Shown here: one piece after another, positions 1 to 5,686 of the stretch
Position numbering within the stretch: position 1 is the stretch's first letter
Layout: every line of letters starts with the position of its first letter
Notes under the pieces: model-generated
What the model saw: the letters and a program-made list of their open reading frames with translations, nothing else
What the model was told of the DNA's origin: nothing
Databases searched by the model: none
Program-made: the position numbers and the translations under genes
Assembly: GCA_019416395.1 (NCBI GenBank)
Contig: DXXH01000119.1
Span: 1-5,877, forward strand
Origin: Clostridiales bacterium
GTDB lineage: Bacteria; Bacillota; Clostridia; Oscillospirales; Acutalibacteraceae
Direction: 5' to 3'
DNA length: 5,877 bases

Positions 1-501
1 GCCATTCTCCTCTTGGAGCCGCTCCACTTCCCGGCGCAGTTCTTCCAGCTGGTCCAGCTGTTCCGCTTCCTGGCGCAGGGCGGCGTTCTCGTCTTCCAAA
101 GAGGTGATCCGCTCCCGCAGCTTCTGGCTGTTTTGAGCCTCTTCCTGCAGGGCTGTATTTTCCCGCTCCAGCTCCTCAATGTGGGCCTTCGTCTCAGCAT
201 TGGGGCCGTTTTTCACCATGTCGTCCCGCTCTTCCTGCCAGATTTCCGCTTCCACTTCCAGCTCGTCCACCCGGTCTTGCAGCGCCTGGCGCTTCTGTCC
301 GTTTTTCCGGGCATCGTCGCAATAGCTCAGGGCCGCTGTCATGGCGGCGGCTTCCAAGGTGATGTAGGGAGAGGCGATCTGAATCTCCGCCACCATTTCC
401 CCTACTTCCTCTGCCAAAGACTTCATGTATTCGTCGCTTTCCTGGGTGATCAACCCACAGACCACCCCGTTAATCTCCAGCCGCACCCGCCGTTTTTCCA
501 T
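1..501 (-). CDS. zapA: Cell-division protein ZapA-like, 3' end cut by window edge
   Basis: Reading leftward from ATG at 501-499, the frame stays open for 167 codons to the window edge, so the C-terminus is missing. The protein starts MEKRRVRLEINGVVCGLI and continues with SDEYMKSLAEEVGEMVAEI and then ITLEAAAMTAALSYCDDARK (to about residue 66). This is the ZapA pattern: a short beta hairpin, a first helix with the E-Y-...-L-A-E-V signature, and a second helix entering a coiled coil. ZapA family proteins bind FtsZ and bundle or cross-link its filaments at the division ring in the cytoplasm. From about residue 66 onward the sequence is a long Glu/Leu/Gln/Arg-rich coiled coil (for example HIEELERENTALQEEAQ). 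Typical ZapA proteins are about 85-110 residues, so this one is clearly extended. A ribosome binding site, GAAAGGATGG (minus strand, 520-511), lies about 9 bases before the ATG. It is divergent from glgP and functionally unrelated. The family call rests on motif recognition; another short coiled-coil protein with a ZapA-like head is possible. Confidence 0.75.
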   Translation of the reverse strand, partial: MEKRRVRLEINGVVCGLITQESDEYMKSLAEEVGEMVAEIQIASPYITLEAAAMTAALSYCDDARKNGQKRQALQDRVDELEVEAEIWQEERDDMVKNGPNAETKAHIEELERENTALQEEAQNSQKLRERITSLEDENAALRQEAEQLDQLEELRREVERLQEENG

Positions 502-557
502 TTCTGAAACCCATCCTTTCCCGGTCCTGGAGCCACTGGCGGCTCCCGCGTAAACCT

Positions 558-586
558 ATTATATTGCAAAATCCCCATTTCGGGAA
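558..586 (-). promoter_or_regulatory. Possible zapA promoter
   Basis: On the minus strand a perfect -10 hexamer TATAAT occupies 563-558. At 17-bp spacing the -35 position (586-581) reads TTCCCG, which is a poor match to TTGACA. Transcription would start near 551, giving a leader of about 50 bases to the zapA ATG at 501. The -10 is convincing, the -35 is not, so this is a weak prediction. Confidence 0.35.
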
Positions 587-643
587 GAGCTTTCTCTTTT
601 TTTCCTGGAATTTTCCTGAAACGCCCTTTTTACCTGATTTTTA

Positions 644-672
644 TTGTATCCAGGCCCCGTTTGTGCTATGAT
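644..672 (+). promoter_or_regulatory. Upstream glgP promoter P1
   Basis: TTGTAT (644-649) and TATGAT (667-672) are separated by exactly 17 bp, and TGC directly before the -10 gives an extended -10 (TGn) motif. Transcription would start near 679, leaving a long leader of about 190 bases ahead of glgP that includes the dyad at 698-751. It is a reasonable sigma-A promoter upstream of the stronger P2. Confidence 0.5.
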
Positions 673-697
673 ACTATTGAAAAATGACCTGTGTTCC

Positions 698-751
698 CCA
701 AGCAGCCATGGTACTTTGTAAAGAATGTACAAATATGTGGCCCCAGCTTGG
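698..751. repeat. Nested imperfect dyad between P1 and P2
   Basis: Three pairs of inverted arms share nearly the same centre (about position 724): CCAAGC (698-703) with GCTTGG (746-751), GCCA (705-708) with TGGC (738-741), and TTTGTA (715-720) with TACAAA (728-733). A transcript from P1 could fold it as an interrupted hairpin, or it could be an operator for a dimeric regulator on the DNA. There is no T-tract after it, so it is not a standard terminator. The symmetry is visible in the sequence; the role is inference. Confidence 0.45.
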
Positions 752-764
752 AGCTTTATTGCGG

Positions 765-793
765 TTGTTTTTGCCCTTCTTTTAGTGTATAAT
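765..793 (+). promoter_or_regulatory. Main glgP promoter P2
   Basis: TTGTTT (765-770) and a perfect TATAAT (788-793) are separated by 17 bp, and the region around them is AT-rich. The start point would be near 800, giving a leader of about 69 bases to the glgP ATG at 869. This is the best sigma-A promoter in the intergenic region. The leader is very AT-rich and holds short inverted repeats, GGAA/TTCC (800-803/810-813) and AAATTG/CAATTT (822-827/840-845), which would fold only weakly. Confidence 0.75.
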
Positions 794-868
794 GCACATG
801 GAAAATTTGTTCCAAGATAATAAATTGATTGATTTTATGCAATTTAAATAGTTTTTGGAGGAATTTCG

Positions 869-3307
869 ATGGATTATAAACTGAGTGTCGAGCAAATCAA
901 GGAGGCGATCCAGGATAAACTGGCCCACACCTTCGCCGTCTCTTTGGAAAACGCTACCGACGAGGAGTATTACAAGGCCAGCGTCCTCATTGTCCGGGAA
1001 TTGATGACCAAAGGCCGGGCCGAATTTGTCTCCAATGCCGAAAAAACAGGCACCAAACAAATCTATTACCTTTGCATGGAATTCTTGCTGGGCCGTTCCC
1101 TGCGCAACACCCTGTATAACCTGGGCCTGGAAGAAACCTTCCGCAAAGCCCTTTCCGAATATGGCATCAAGCTGGACTCTCTCTACGAACAGGAACCCGA
1201 CGCCGGCTTGGGCAACGGCGGCTTAGGCCGTCTGGCCGCCTGCTTCATGGACGGCCTGGCCACCCAGGGCTATCCCGCCATGGGCTATTCCCTGCGGTAT
1301 GAATATGGCCTGTTCCGCCAGAAGCTGGTGGACGGCTGGCAGACCGAGCTGCCCGATTTCTGGCTGCCCGGCGGCGGTATCTGGCTCCAGCGGGTGCCTG
1401 AAAGCTCTGTGGAAGTCCGCTTTGGCGGCCACATCGAGGAGCAGTGGCACGACCAGTACCATTCCGTACGCCACAAGGATTACACCACTGTCACCGCCAT
1501 TCCCTATGACATGTATATCGCCGGCATGGACGGCAAAGGCATCAGCCTGCTCCGTGTGTGGAAGGCGGAAAACGACAAGTTCGACATGAAGCTCTTCAAC
1601 GGCGGCAACTACATGCGGGCCATGGAGCAGCAGGCCATGAGCGAGGTCATCACCAAGGTGCTCTATCCTGAGGACAACCACACCGACGGCAAACTGCTGC
1701 GGCTTTCCCAGCAGTATTTCCTGGTGTCCGCTTCCATTCAGGACATTATCCGGCGGCATCTGTACGCCCACGGCAATCTGGACCAGCTCCCCGAGCTGGC
1801 GGCCATCCACCTGAACGACACCCACCCGGTACTGGCCATTCCGGAAATGATGCGGGTCATGCTGGACGAGTGCGGCTATGGCTGGGACGCTGCTTGGGAC
1901 ATTGTCAAGCGGACCGTGGCCTACACCAACCACACCGTCATGAGCGAGGCTTTGGAGACCTGGAACCGGGATCTGTTCAAAATGCGCCTGCCCCGTATTT
2001 ACCAGATCGTGGAAGAGATCGACCGGCGCTTCTGGGAAGAGATGCGGGCCAAGGGCGTGGACGAGGCCAAGATCTACCGCATGGCTCCCTTGAACGACGG
2101 CTACGTGAAGATGGCCAATCTGGCGGTCATCGGTTCCCACTGCGTCAACGGCGTGTCCGCCCTGCACAGCGAGATCCTGAAAGACGACGTGTTCCACGAC
2201 TTCTATGAGGAAGAGCCTGCAAAGTTTACCAACGTGACAAACGGCATTGCCCACCGGCGGTGGCTGAACCAGTCCAATCCCAAGCTGGCCAGCCTGATCA
2301 CCGACCTGATTGGCAAGGAATACATCTACGATGCCGACAAGCTCCAGGGACTGACCAAGTATCAGGACGACGCCTCGGTGCTGAAAAAGTTAGAGGAAAT
2401 CAAGCATTCCAACAAAGAGCGCCTGGCCGCCTACCTGAAAAAGACCCAGAACGAGGTGGTGGATCCGGATTCCCTGTTCGACGTGCAGGTGAAACGTCTC
2501 CACGAGTACAAGCGCCAGCATATGAACGCCATGAACATTCTGGCCACGTACCAGTGGCTGCGGGAGAACCCCAACGCCGATTTCATCCCCCACACCTATC
2601 TCTTTGGGGCCAAGGCTGCTCCCGGCTACTATTTCGCCAAGCAGATCATTCAGTTTATCGCCGGGCTGGCCAAGGTCATCAACGCCGATCCCCGGGTGAA
2701 TAAAAAGCTGAAAATCGTGTTCGTGGAAAATTACAGCGTCACCTGGGCGGAGCTTTTGACCCCCGCCGCGGAAATCAGCGAACAGATCTCCCTGGCCGGC
2801 ACGGAAGCTTCCGGTACCAGTAACATGAAATTCATGATCAACGGCGCCATCACCCTGGGCACCTTGGACGGCGCCAATGTGGAAATCCACGAGACGGTGG
2901 GCGACCAGAACATCATTCTCTTTGGCATGACCGCTTCCCAGGTGGAAGAGCTGAAGCGCACCGGCTATCAGCCCAACACCCAGTACCAGAAGGACAGCCT
3001 GATCCACCGGGCCATGGACGAGTTGGCGTCCATGAACGGCGGCCAGCACCGGGATATTTTCAACACCCTGCTCCGGGAAGACCGGTACATGGCGCTGGCC
3101 GATCTCCGCTCCTATCACGACGCCCAGCAGCGGGCTCAGGAGCTGTATAAGGACCAGACCGGCTGGAACCGCATGTCCCTGTTGAACATCGCCGGGGCCG
3201 GACGGTTCGCCGCCGACCGGGCCATTCGGGAGTATGCTGGAAACATCTGGCACGCTTCCCCCGTACCGCCCACCAAGAATCTGGGCGCTAAAAAGCCGGA
3301 AAAATAA
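869..3307 (+). CDS. glgP: Glycogen/maltodextrin phosphorylase (GT35)
   Basis: This cytoplasmic enzyme of 812 residues performs PLP-dependent phosphorolysis of alpha-1,4-glucan chain ends, releasing glucose-1-phosphate. Family hallmarks appear in order: DAGLGNGGLGRLAACF (from residue 111, the conserved glycine-rich stretch), LNDTHPVLAIPEMMR (from 315), AYTNHTV (from 351), KRLHEYKRQ (from 542), ENYSVTWAELLTPAAEISEQ (from 620), and EASGTSNMKF with the PLP-binding Lys at 654. The length fits bacterial phosphorylases (about 800-815 residues), and no frameshift or missing motif was seen. There is no N-terminal extension corresponding to the animal phosphoserine switch, so control by phosphorylation of that type is not expected. 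The ATG at 869 is supported by GGAGGA (857-862) with 6-base spacing. Transcription is probably from P2, perhaps also P1. It is followed after 129 bases by a GH13 glycosidase, which suggests joint alpha-glucan breakdown. Whether the natural substrate is stored glycogen or imported maltodextrin (GlgP versus MalP) cannot be decided from sequence alone. Confidence 0.96.
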   Translation: MDYKLSVEQIKEAIQDKLAHTFAVSLENATDEEYYKASVLIVRELMTKGRAEFVSNAEKTGTKQIYYLCMEFLLGRSLRNTLYNLGLEETFRKALSEYGIKLDSLYEQEPDAGLGNGGLGRLAACFMDGLATQGYPAMGYSLRYEYGLFRQKLVDGWQTELPDFWLPGGGIWLQRVPESSVEVRFGGHIEEQWHDQYHSVRHKDYTTVTAIPYDMYIAGMDGKGISLLRVWKAENDKFDMKLFNGGNYMRAMEQQAMSEVITKVLYPEDNHTDGKLLRLSQQYFLVSASIQDIIRRHLYAHGNLDQLPELAAIHLNDTHPVLAIPEMMRVMLDECGYGWDAAWDIVKRTVAYTNHTVMSEALETWNRDLFKMRLPRIYQIVEEIDRRFWEEMRAKGVDEAKIYRMAPLNDGYVKMANLAVIGSHCVNGVSALHSEILKDDVFHDFYEEEPAKFTNVTNGIAHRRWLNQSNPKLASLITDLIGKEYIYDADKLQGLTKYQDDASVLKKLEEIKHSNKERLAAYLKKTQNEVVDPDSLFDVQVKRLHEYKRQHMNAMNILATYQWLRENPNADFIPHTYLFGAKAAPGYYFAKQIIQFIAGLAKVINADPRVNKKLKIVFVENYSVTWAELLTPAAEISEQISLAGTEASGTSNMKFMINGAITLGTLDGANVEIHETVGDQNIILFGMTASQVEELKRTGYQPNTQYQKDSLIHRAMDELASMNGGQHRDIFNTLLREDRYMALADLRSYHDAQQRAQELYKDQTGWNRMSLLNIAGAGRFAADRAIREYAGNIWHASPVPPTKNLGAKKPEK

Positions 3308-3335
3308 CGGCCTTATTCCCATGTAAGAATCAGGT

Positions 3336-3370
3336 GCAGCGTGAAACCGTGCAAAACGGCTTTACGCTGC
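3336..3370 (+). promoter_or_regulatory. Strong intergenic hairpin 1 after glgP
   Basis: GCAGCGTGAAACCGT (3336-3350) pairs with ACGGCTTTACGCTGC (3356-3370) across a 5-base loop, GCAAA. Thirteen of 15 positions are Watson-Crick, one is G-U and one is an A-C mismatch. The following bases (gctttccttgttcc) are only mildly T-rich, so it is at best a weak terminator; an mRNA processing or stability element between co-transcribed genes is equally likely. TGAAACCGTGCAAA (3342-3355) inside it resembles a catabolite (cre) site with about two mismatches in its right half, which I treat as a hint only. Confidence 0.6.
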
Positions 3371-3391
3371 GCTTTCCTTGTTCCCCATCCT

Positions 3392-3414
3392 GGATCCGGA
3401 GCGTTTCCGGATCC
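3392..3414 (+). promoter_or_regulatory. Intergenic hairpin 2, just upstream of GH13 RBS
   Basis: GGATCCGGA (3392-3400) and TCCGGATCC (3406-3414) form a perfect 9-bp stem with a 5-base loop, GCGTT. It ends 6 bases before the AGAAGG ribosome binding site (3421-3426) of the glycosidase gene. No T-tract follows, so it is not a terminator. It may protect the 5' end of a processed mRNA or tune translation. The structure is certain in sequence; the role is inferred. Confidence 0.55.
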
Positions 3415-3436
3415 CCAGAAAGAAGGCAAAGAGCGT

Positions 3437-5314
3437 ATGTTTAATTCCCGCAGCAAAAAGTACAGGGATCCTTTGGGCGCCGTGGCGGAAGGCACAGCGG
3501 TCCATTACCGCATTACCCTTCCCCGGGAGCTTTCCTGTTCGGCGGCTCATCTGGTGATCCAGCGGGAAGGCGGTCAGTCCCAGGTTTTAGACATGTTTTG
3601 GTGCGGCATGAACGGCAATAACCAGGAGTGGTGGGAATGCCACTTTACCCCGGACACTGCCGGGCTGTACTTCTACCATTTTGAGATTCGCACCCACCGG
3701 GGCAGCCAGCGGCTGTCCAAGGGGTTTGCCGGGGACGGTATTTTCGGCGGCAACAACCAGTGGCAGCTCACCGTATTCCACAAGGAATTTCTAACCCCGG
3801 ACTGGCTGGAAGGCGGGGTCATGTACCAGATTTTCCCGGACCGGTTTTACAAATCGGGGACAGCCAAAGGGGAAATCCCCACTGGCCGCACCTTCCACGA
3901 AAATTGGTCGGATCAGCCGGACTGGGCCCCCAACGCCCAAGGGAAGATCACCAACACGGACTTTTTCGGCGGGGATCTAAAGGGAATCGAGGAAAAGCTG
4001 CCCTATTTGAAAGAGCTGGGCGTTACCTGCCTGTACTGCAACCCCATTTTCGAATCCCATTCCAACCACCGCTATGACACGGCGGACTACTCCAAGATCG
4101 ATCCCTTGCTGGGCAACGAAGAGGATTTCCGCTCCCTGTGCGCGGCGGCGGAAAAACTTGGGATCCGGGTACTGATCGACGGGGTATTCAGCCACACAGG
4201 CAGCGACAGCGTCTATTTCAACCGGGAAGGGCGCTATTCCACCCCAGGGGCTTACAATTCCCAGCAGTCCCCCTATTATCCCTGGTACACCTTCCGCCAG
4301 TGGCCCGATTCTTACGAATGCTGGTGGAACTTCGACACCCTGCCCAACGTGAAGGAAACGGAGCCAAGCTACGACCAGTACATCAACGGGGAAACGGGGA
4401 TTGTGCGGAAATGGCTGAAGGCGGGCGCGTCTGGGTGGCGTCTGGACGTTGCTGACGAGCTTCCCGACCCCTTCCTGGACAGCCTGACCCGGGCAGTAAA
4501 ATCGGAGAACCCGGAAGGGCTGGTATTGGGGGAAGTTTGGGAAGACGCTTCCAACAAAACAGCCTATGGAATCCGCCGCCGGTACCTGTTAGGCGGCCAG
4601 CTGGACACGGTGATGAACTACCCCTTCCGGGACGCCATACTGGGATTCCTTTTGGGAAACGATCCCCGGAATTTTGCGGAAACCGTGGAGAGCATCGTGG
4701 AAAATTACCCACCCCAATGCTTGCGGCTGCTGATGAATCACATTGGCACCCACGACACGGAGCGGGCGCTGACCGTGCTGGGCGGCGAACCGGCAGGCAA
4801 CCGTGGCCGGGAGTGGCAGGCTGCCCAGCGGCTGTCCCCGGAGCAGCGGGAAACGGGATTGAAGCGGCTGCGTTTGGCGTCTTTACTGCAGTATACCCTT
4901 CCCGGGGTCCCCTGCCTTTACTACGGGGACGAAGCGGGTATGGAAGGGTATCGTGATCCCTTTAACCGGGGCACCTATCCCTGGGGGCAAGAGGACCAGG
5001 AATTGCTGGGCTGGTACAAAGGGCTGGGAACTTTCCGGGCCCAGGAGAAAGGGATTCTGGGGCAAGGGGCTTACCGAACCTTGTATGCGGACGGCAATGT
5101 ACTAGCGTATGAACGGTTTGTGTTTTCAGAGGACTTCCGTGACAGCCTGACCATAGTAGTCAACCGGAGCAACCGTCCCCAAAGCGTGTTGAAGGCATCT
5201 TTGGACATGGAAGATGGCCAGCTGCTGCTGGGAGAAGCCTTGGGAAACGTGAATGTTTTGCCGCCTTTTGGATTTTCCGTGACAAAGTTTCATAAACCTT
5301 TAAAAAAGGCTTGA
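3437..5314 (+). CDS. GH13 alpha-glycosidase, neopullulanase/amylopullulanase-like
   Basis: This protein of 625 residues has no signal peptide, so it should act in the cytoplasm on alpha-glucans or maltodextrins. Residues 1 to about 120 form a beta-rich N-terminal domain (E-set/CBM34-like by character). The (beta/alpha)8 barrel starts near GGVMYQIFPDRFY (M129), and a C-terminal beta domain covers roughly 545-625. All four GH13 regions are visible: region I DGVFSH (D248-H253), region II GWRLDVADE with nucleophile Asp337, region III LGEVWED with acid/base Glu366, and region IV NHIGTHDTE with His439 and transition-state Asp440. The catalytic triad is intact. Family members hydrolyse alpha-1,4 and often alpha-1,6 bonds; exact specificity is not readable here. 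I chose ATG 3437, with AGAAGG at 3421-3426 and 10-base spacing, over an in-frame GTG at 3341 that would translate through both hairpins. It lies 129 bases after glgP with no evident promoter of its own, so it is probably in the glgP operon and may trim branches or limit dextrins left by phosphorolysis. Confidence 0.9.
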   Translation: MFNSRSKKYRDPLGAVAEGTAVHYRITLPRELSCSAAHLVIQREGGQSQVLDMFWCGMNGNNQEWWECHFTPDTAGLYFYHFEIRTHRGSQRLSKGFAGDGIFGGNNQWQLTVFHKEFLTPDWLEGGVMYQIFPDRFYKSGTAKGEIPTGRTFHENWSDQPDWAPNAQGKITNTDFFGGDLKGIEEKLPYLKELGVTCLYCNPIFESHSNHRYDTADYSKIDPLLGNEEDFRSLCAAAEKLGIRVLIDGVFSHTGSDSVYFNREGRYSTPGAYNSQQSPYYPWYTFRQWPDSYECWWNFDTLPNVKETEPSYDQYINGETGIVRKWLKAGASGWRLDVADELPDPFLDSLTRAVKSENPEGLVLGEVWEDASNKTAYGIRRRYLLGGQLDTVMNYPFRDAILGFLLGNDPRNFAETVESIVENYPPQCLRLLMNHIGTHDTERALTVLGGEPAGNRGREWQAAQRLSPEQRETGLKRLRLASLLQYTLPGVPCLYYGDEAGMEGYRDPFNRGTYPWGQEDQELLGWYKGLGTFRAQEKGILGQGAYRTLYADGNVLAYERFVFSEDFRDSLTIVVNRSNRPQSVLKASLDMEDGQLLLGEALGNVNVLPPFGFSVTKFHKPLKKA

Positions 5315-5339
5315 CTTTTCTAAATTTAGAGATTATAAT
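5311..5339 (+). promoter_or_regulatory. tRNA-Arg promoter overlapping GH13 stop codon
   Basis: TTGACT (5311-5316) and a perfect TATAAT (5334-5339) are separated by 17 bp, giving an expected start near 5346, about 20 bases before the tRNA. The TGA stop of the glycosidase gene (5312-5314) lies inside the -35 hexamer. The spacer carries a 10-bp palindrome, CTAAATTTAG (5320-5329), and the -10 sits in a 12-bp palindrome, TTATAATTATAA (5333-5344). This is the best promoter in the window. Confidence 0.85.
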
Positions 5340-5365
5340 TATAAGGCTGTTAGAGAACAGCCCAT

Positions 5366-5442
5366 GCGCCAGTAGCTCAGCTGGATAGAGTGTTTGGCTA
5401 CGAACCAAAAGGTCGGGGGTTCGAGTCCCTCCTGGCGCGCCA
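5366..5442 (+). tRNA. tRNA-Arg (anticodon ACG), CCA encoded
   Basis: A complete 77-base cloverleaf is present. Acceptor GCGCCAG (5366-5372) pairs perfectly with CTGGCGC (5432-5438), followed by discriminator G and encoded CCA (5440-5442). The D arm starts GCTCAGCTGGATAGAGT. Anticodon stem TTTGG (5393-5397) pairs with CCAAA (5405-5409) around loop CTACGAA, putting ACG at 5400-5402. The T arm is GGGGG, TTCGAGT, CCCTC. An ACG anticodon should be edited at A34 to inosine by TadA and read CGU, CGC and CGA arginine codons. It has its own promoter at 5311-5339 and a terminator at 5473-5500. Confidence 0.97.
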
Positions 5443-5472
5443 TGTTTACTGGTACAAAATGAAACCAGGCCG

Positions 5473-5500
5473 AAAAAACCCCGGAATTCCGGGGTTTTTT
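5473..5500 (+). terminator. Perfect palindromic terminator after tRNA-Arg
   Basis: The 28 bases are a perfect inverted repeat: A6 then CCCCGGAA, mirrored by TTCCGGGG then T6. In RNA the core CCCCGG/CCGGGG stem with an AATT loop is followed by U6, a textbook intrinsic terminator. Because of the A6 flank it can also work on the minus strand. It should end tRNA-Arg transcripts and any read-through from the glgP-GH13 operon. Confidence 0.92.
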
Positions 5501-5524
5501 CATGTTTTCAGGGCCAAAAAAGCC

Positions 5525-5544
5525 CGTCACGGCGTGACGTTTTT
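5525..5544 (+). terminator. Short hairpin with T-run, weak terminator candidate
   Basis: CGTCAC (5525-5530) and GTGACG (5534-5539) form a 6-bp stem with a GGC loop, followed by TTTTT (5540-5544). An A-run (5516-5521) lies just upstream. It may be a back-up to the stronger terminator 25 bases before it. The stem is short and the triloop tight, so confidence is low. Confidence 0.35.
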
Positions 5545-5558
5545 GAATGAAACCACCC

Positions 5559-5582
5559 CCATCTGGAGGGACTCGAACCCTC
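5559..5582 (-). pseudogene. Orphan tRNA T-arm-like fragment
   Basis: On the minus strand, GAGGG, TTCGAGT, CCCTC (5582-5566) is a perfect T arm, followed by CAGATGG in the place of a 3' acceptor strand. Sixteen bases, GGGTTCGAGTCCCTCC (minus strand 5580-5565), are identical to the T arm of the tRNA-Arg at 5417-5432 but inverted. No matching 5' acceptor (CCATCTG), D arm or anticodon arm was found upstream on that strand and there is no CCA, so it is not a working tRNA. It may be a decayed tRNA remnant, or chance resemblance to a very common tRNA motif. Confidence 0.35.
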
Positions 5583-5620
5583 GTAAACACATCAAATAAC
5601 CGAAGTAGTACCAGGCAGAA

Positions 5621-5658
5621 GCCGGAATCGAAAAAAACTTTTCGACTCCGGCTTTTTT
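5621..5658 (+). terminator. Strong terminator/attenuator upstream of TTG-start gene
   Basis: GCCGGA (5621-5626) pairs with TCCGGC (5647-5652), and TCGAAAA (5628-5634) pairs with TTTTCGA (5639-5645), with one A-C mismatch between the two blocks and an AAAC loop. A run of six T follows (5653-5658). It points rightward and ends only 28 bases before the next start codon, while no gene on the plus strand lies between the tRNA terminator and this one. It could be a leader attenuator of the downstream gene or the end of a small unannotated transcript. Confidence 0.8.
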
Positions 5659-5686
5659 ATTTTCAACCAAAGAAAGGGTGACCAAA

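Noticed and set aside
13..507. Plus-strand frame of 164 codons over the zapA region
   Set aside because: It is the complement of the zapA frame. The repeated Phe/Leu/Gln composition is the reverse reading of a Glu/Leu coiled coil.
1223..2254. Long minus-strand frame of 343 codons opposite glgP
   Set aside because: It is an antisense shadow produced by GC-rich codon bias of glgP. The plus-strand frame has all phosphorylase motifs, and the antisense protein has no recognisable domain or ribosome binding site.
2390..3322. Second long minus-strand frame of 310 codons opposite the glgP 3' half
   Set aside because: Same shadow effect. It overlaps the conserved PLP region of glgP and shows no independent coding evidence.
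5458..5555. Direct repeat AATGAAACCA at 5458-5467 and 5546-5555 as a possible mobile-element boundary
   Set aside because: A 10-base repeat 88 bases apart, with no transposase, integrase or terminal inverted repeats between, is not enough and could be chance.
5390..5599. Small plus-strand frame across the tRNA and spacer, with a minus-strand counterpart at 5339-5590
   Set aside because: It runs through a tRNA, a perfect terminator and the T-arm fragment. The GFESL/RDSNPR-like strings are typical artefacts of translating tRNA sequence.
5550..5640. Functional tRNA gene on the minus strand
   Set aside because: Only a T arm and a possible 3' acceptor strand are present; there is no complementary 5' acceptor, anticodon arm or CCA.
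5501..5686. T-box or known riboswitch leader before the TTG-start gene
   Set aside because: I found a terminator but no T-box antiterminator sequence (TGGNACCGCG-like) and no recognisable aptamer core.
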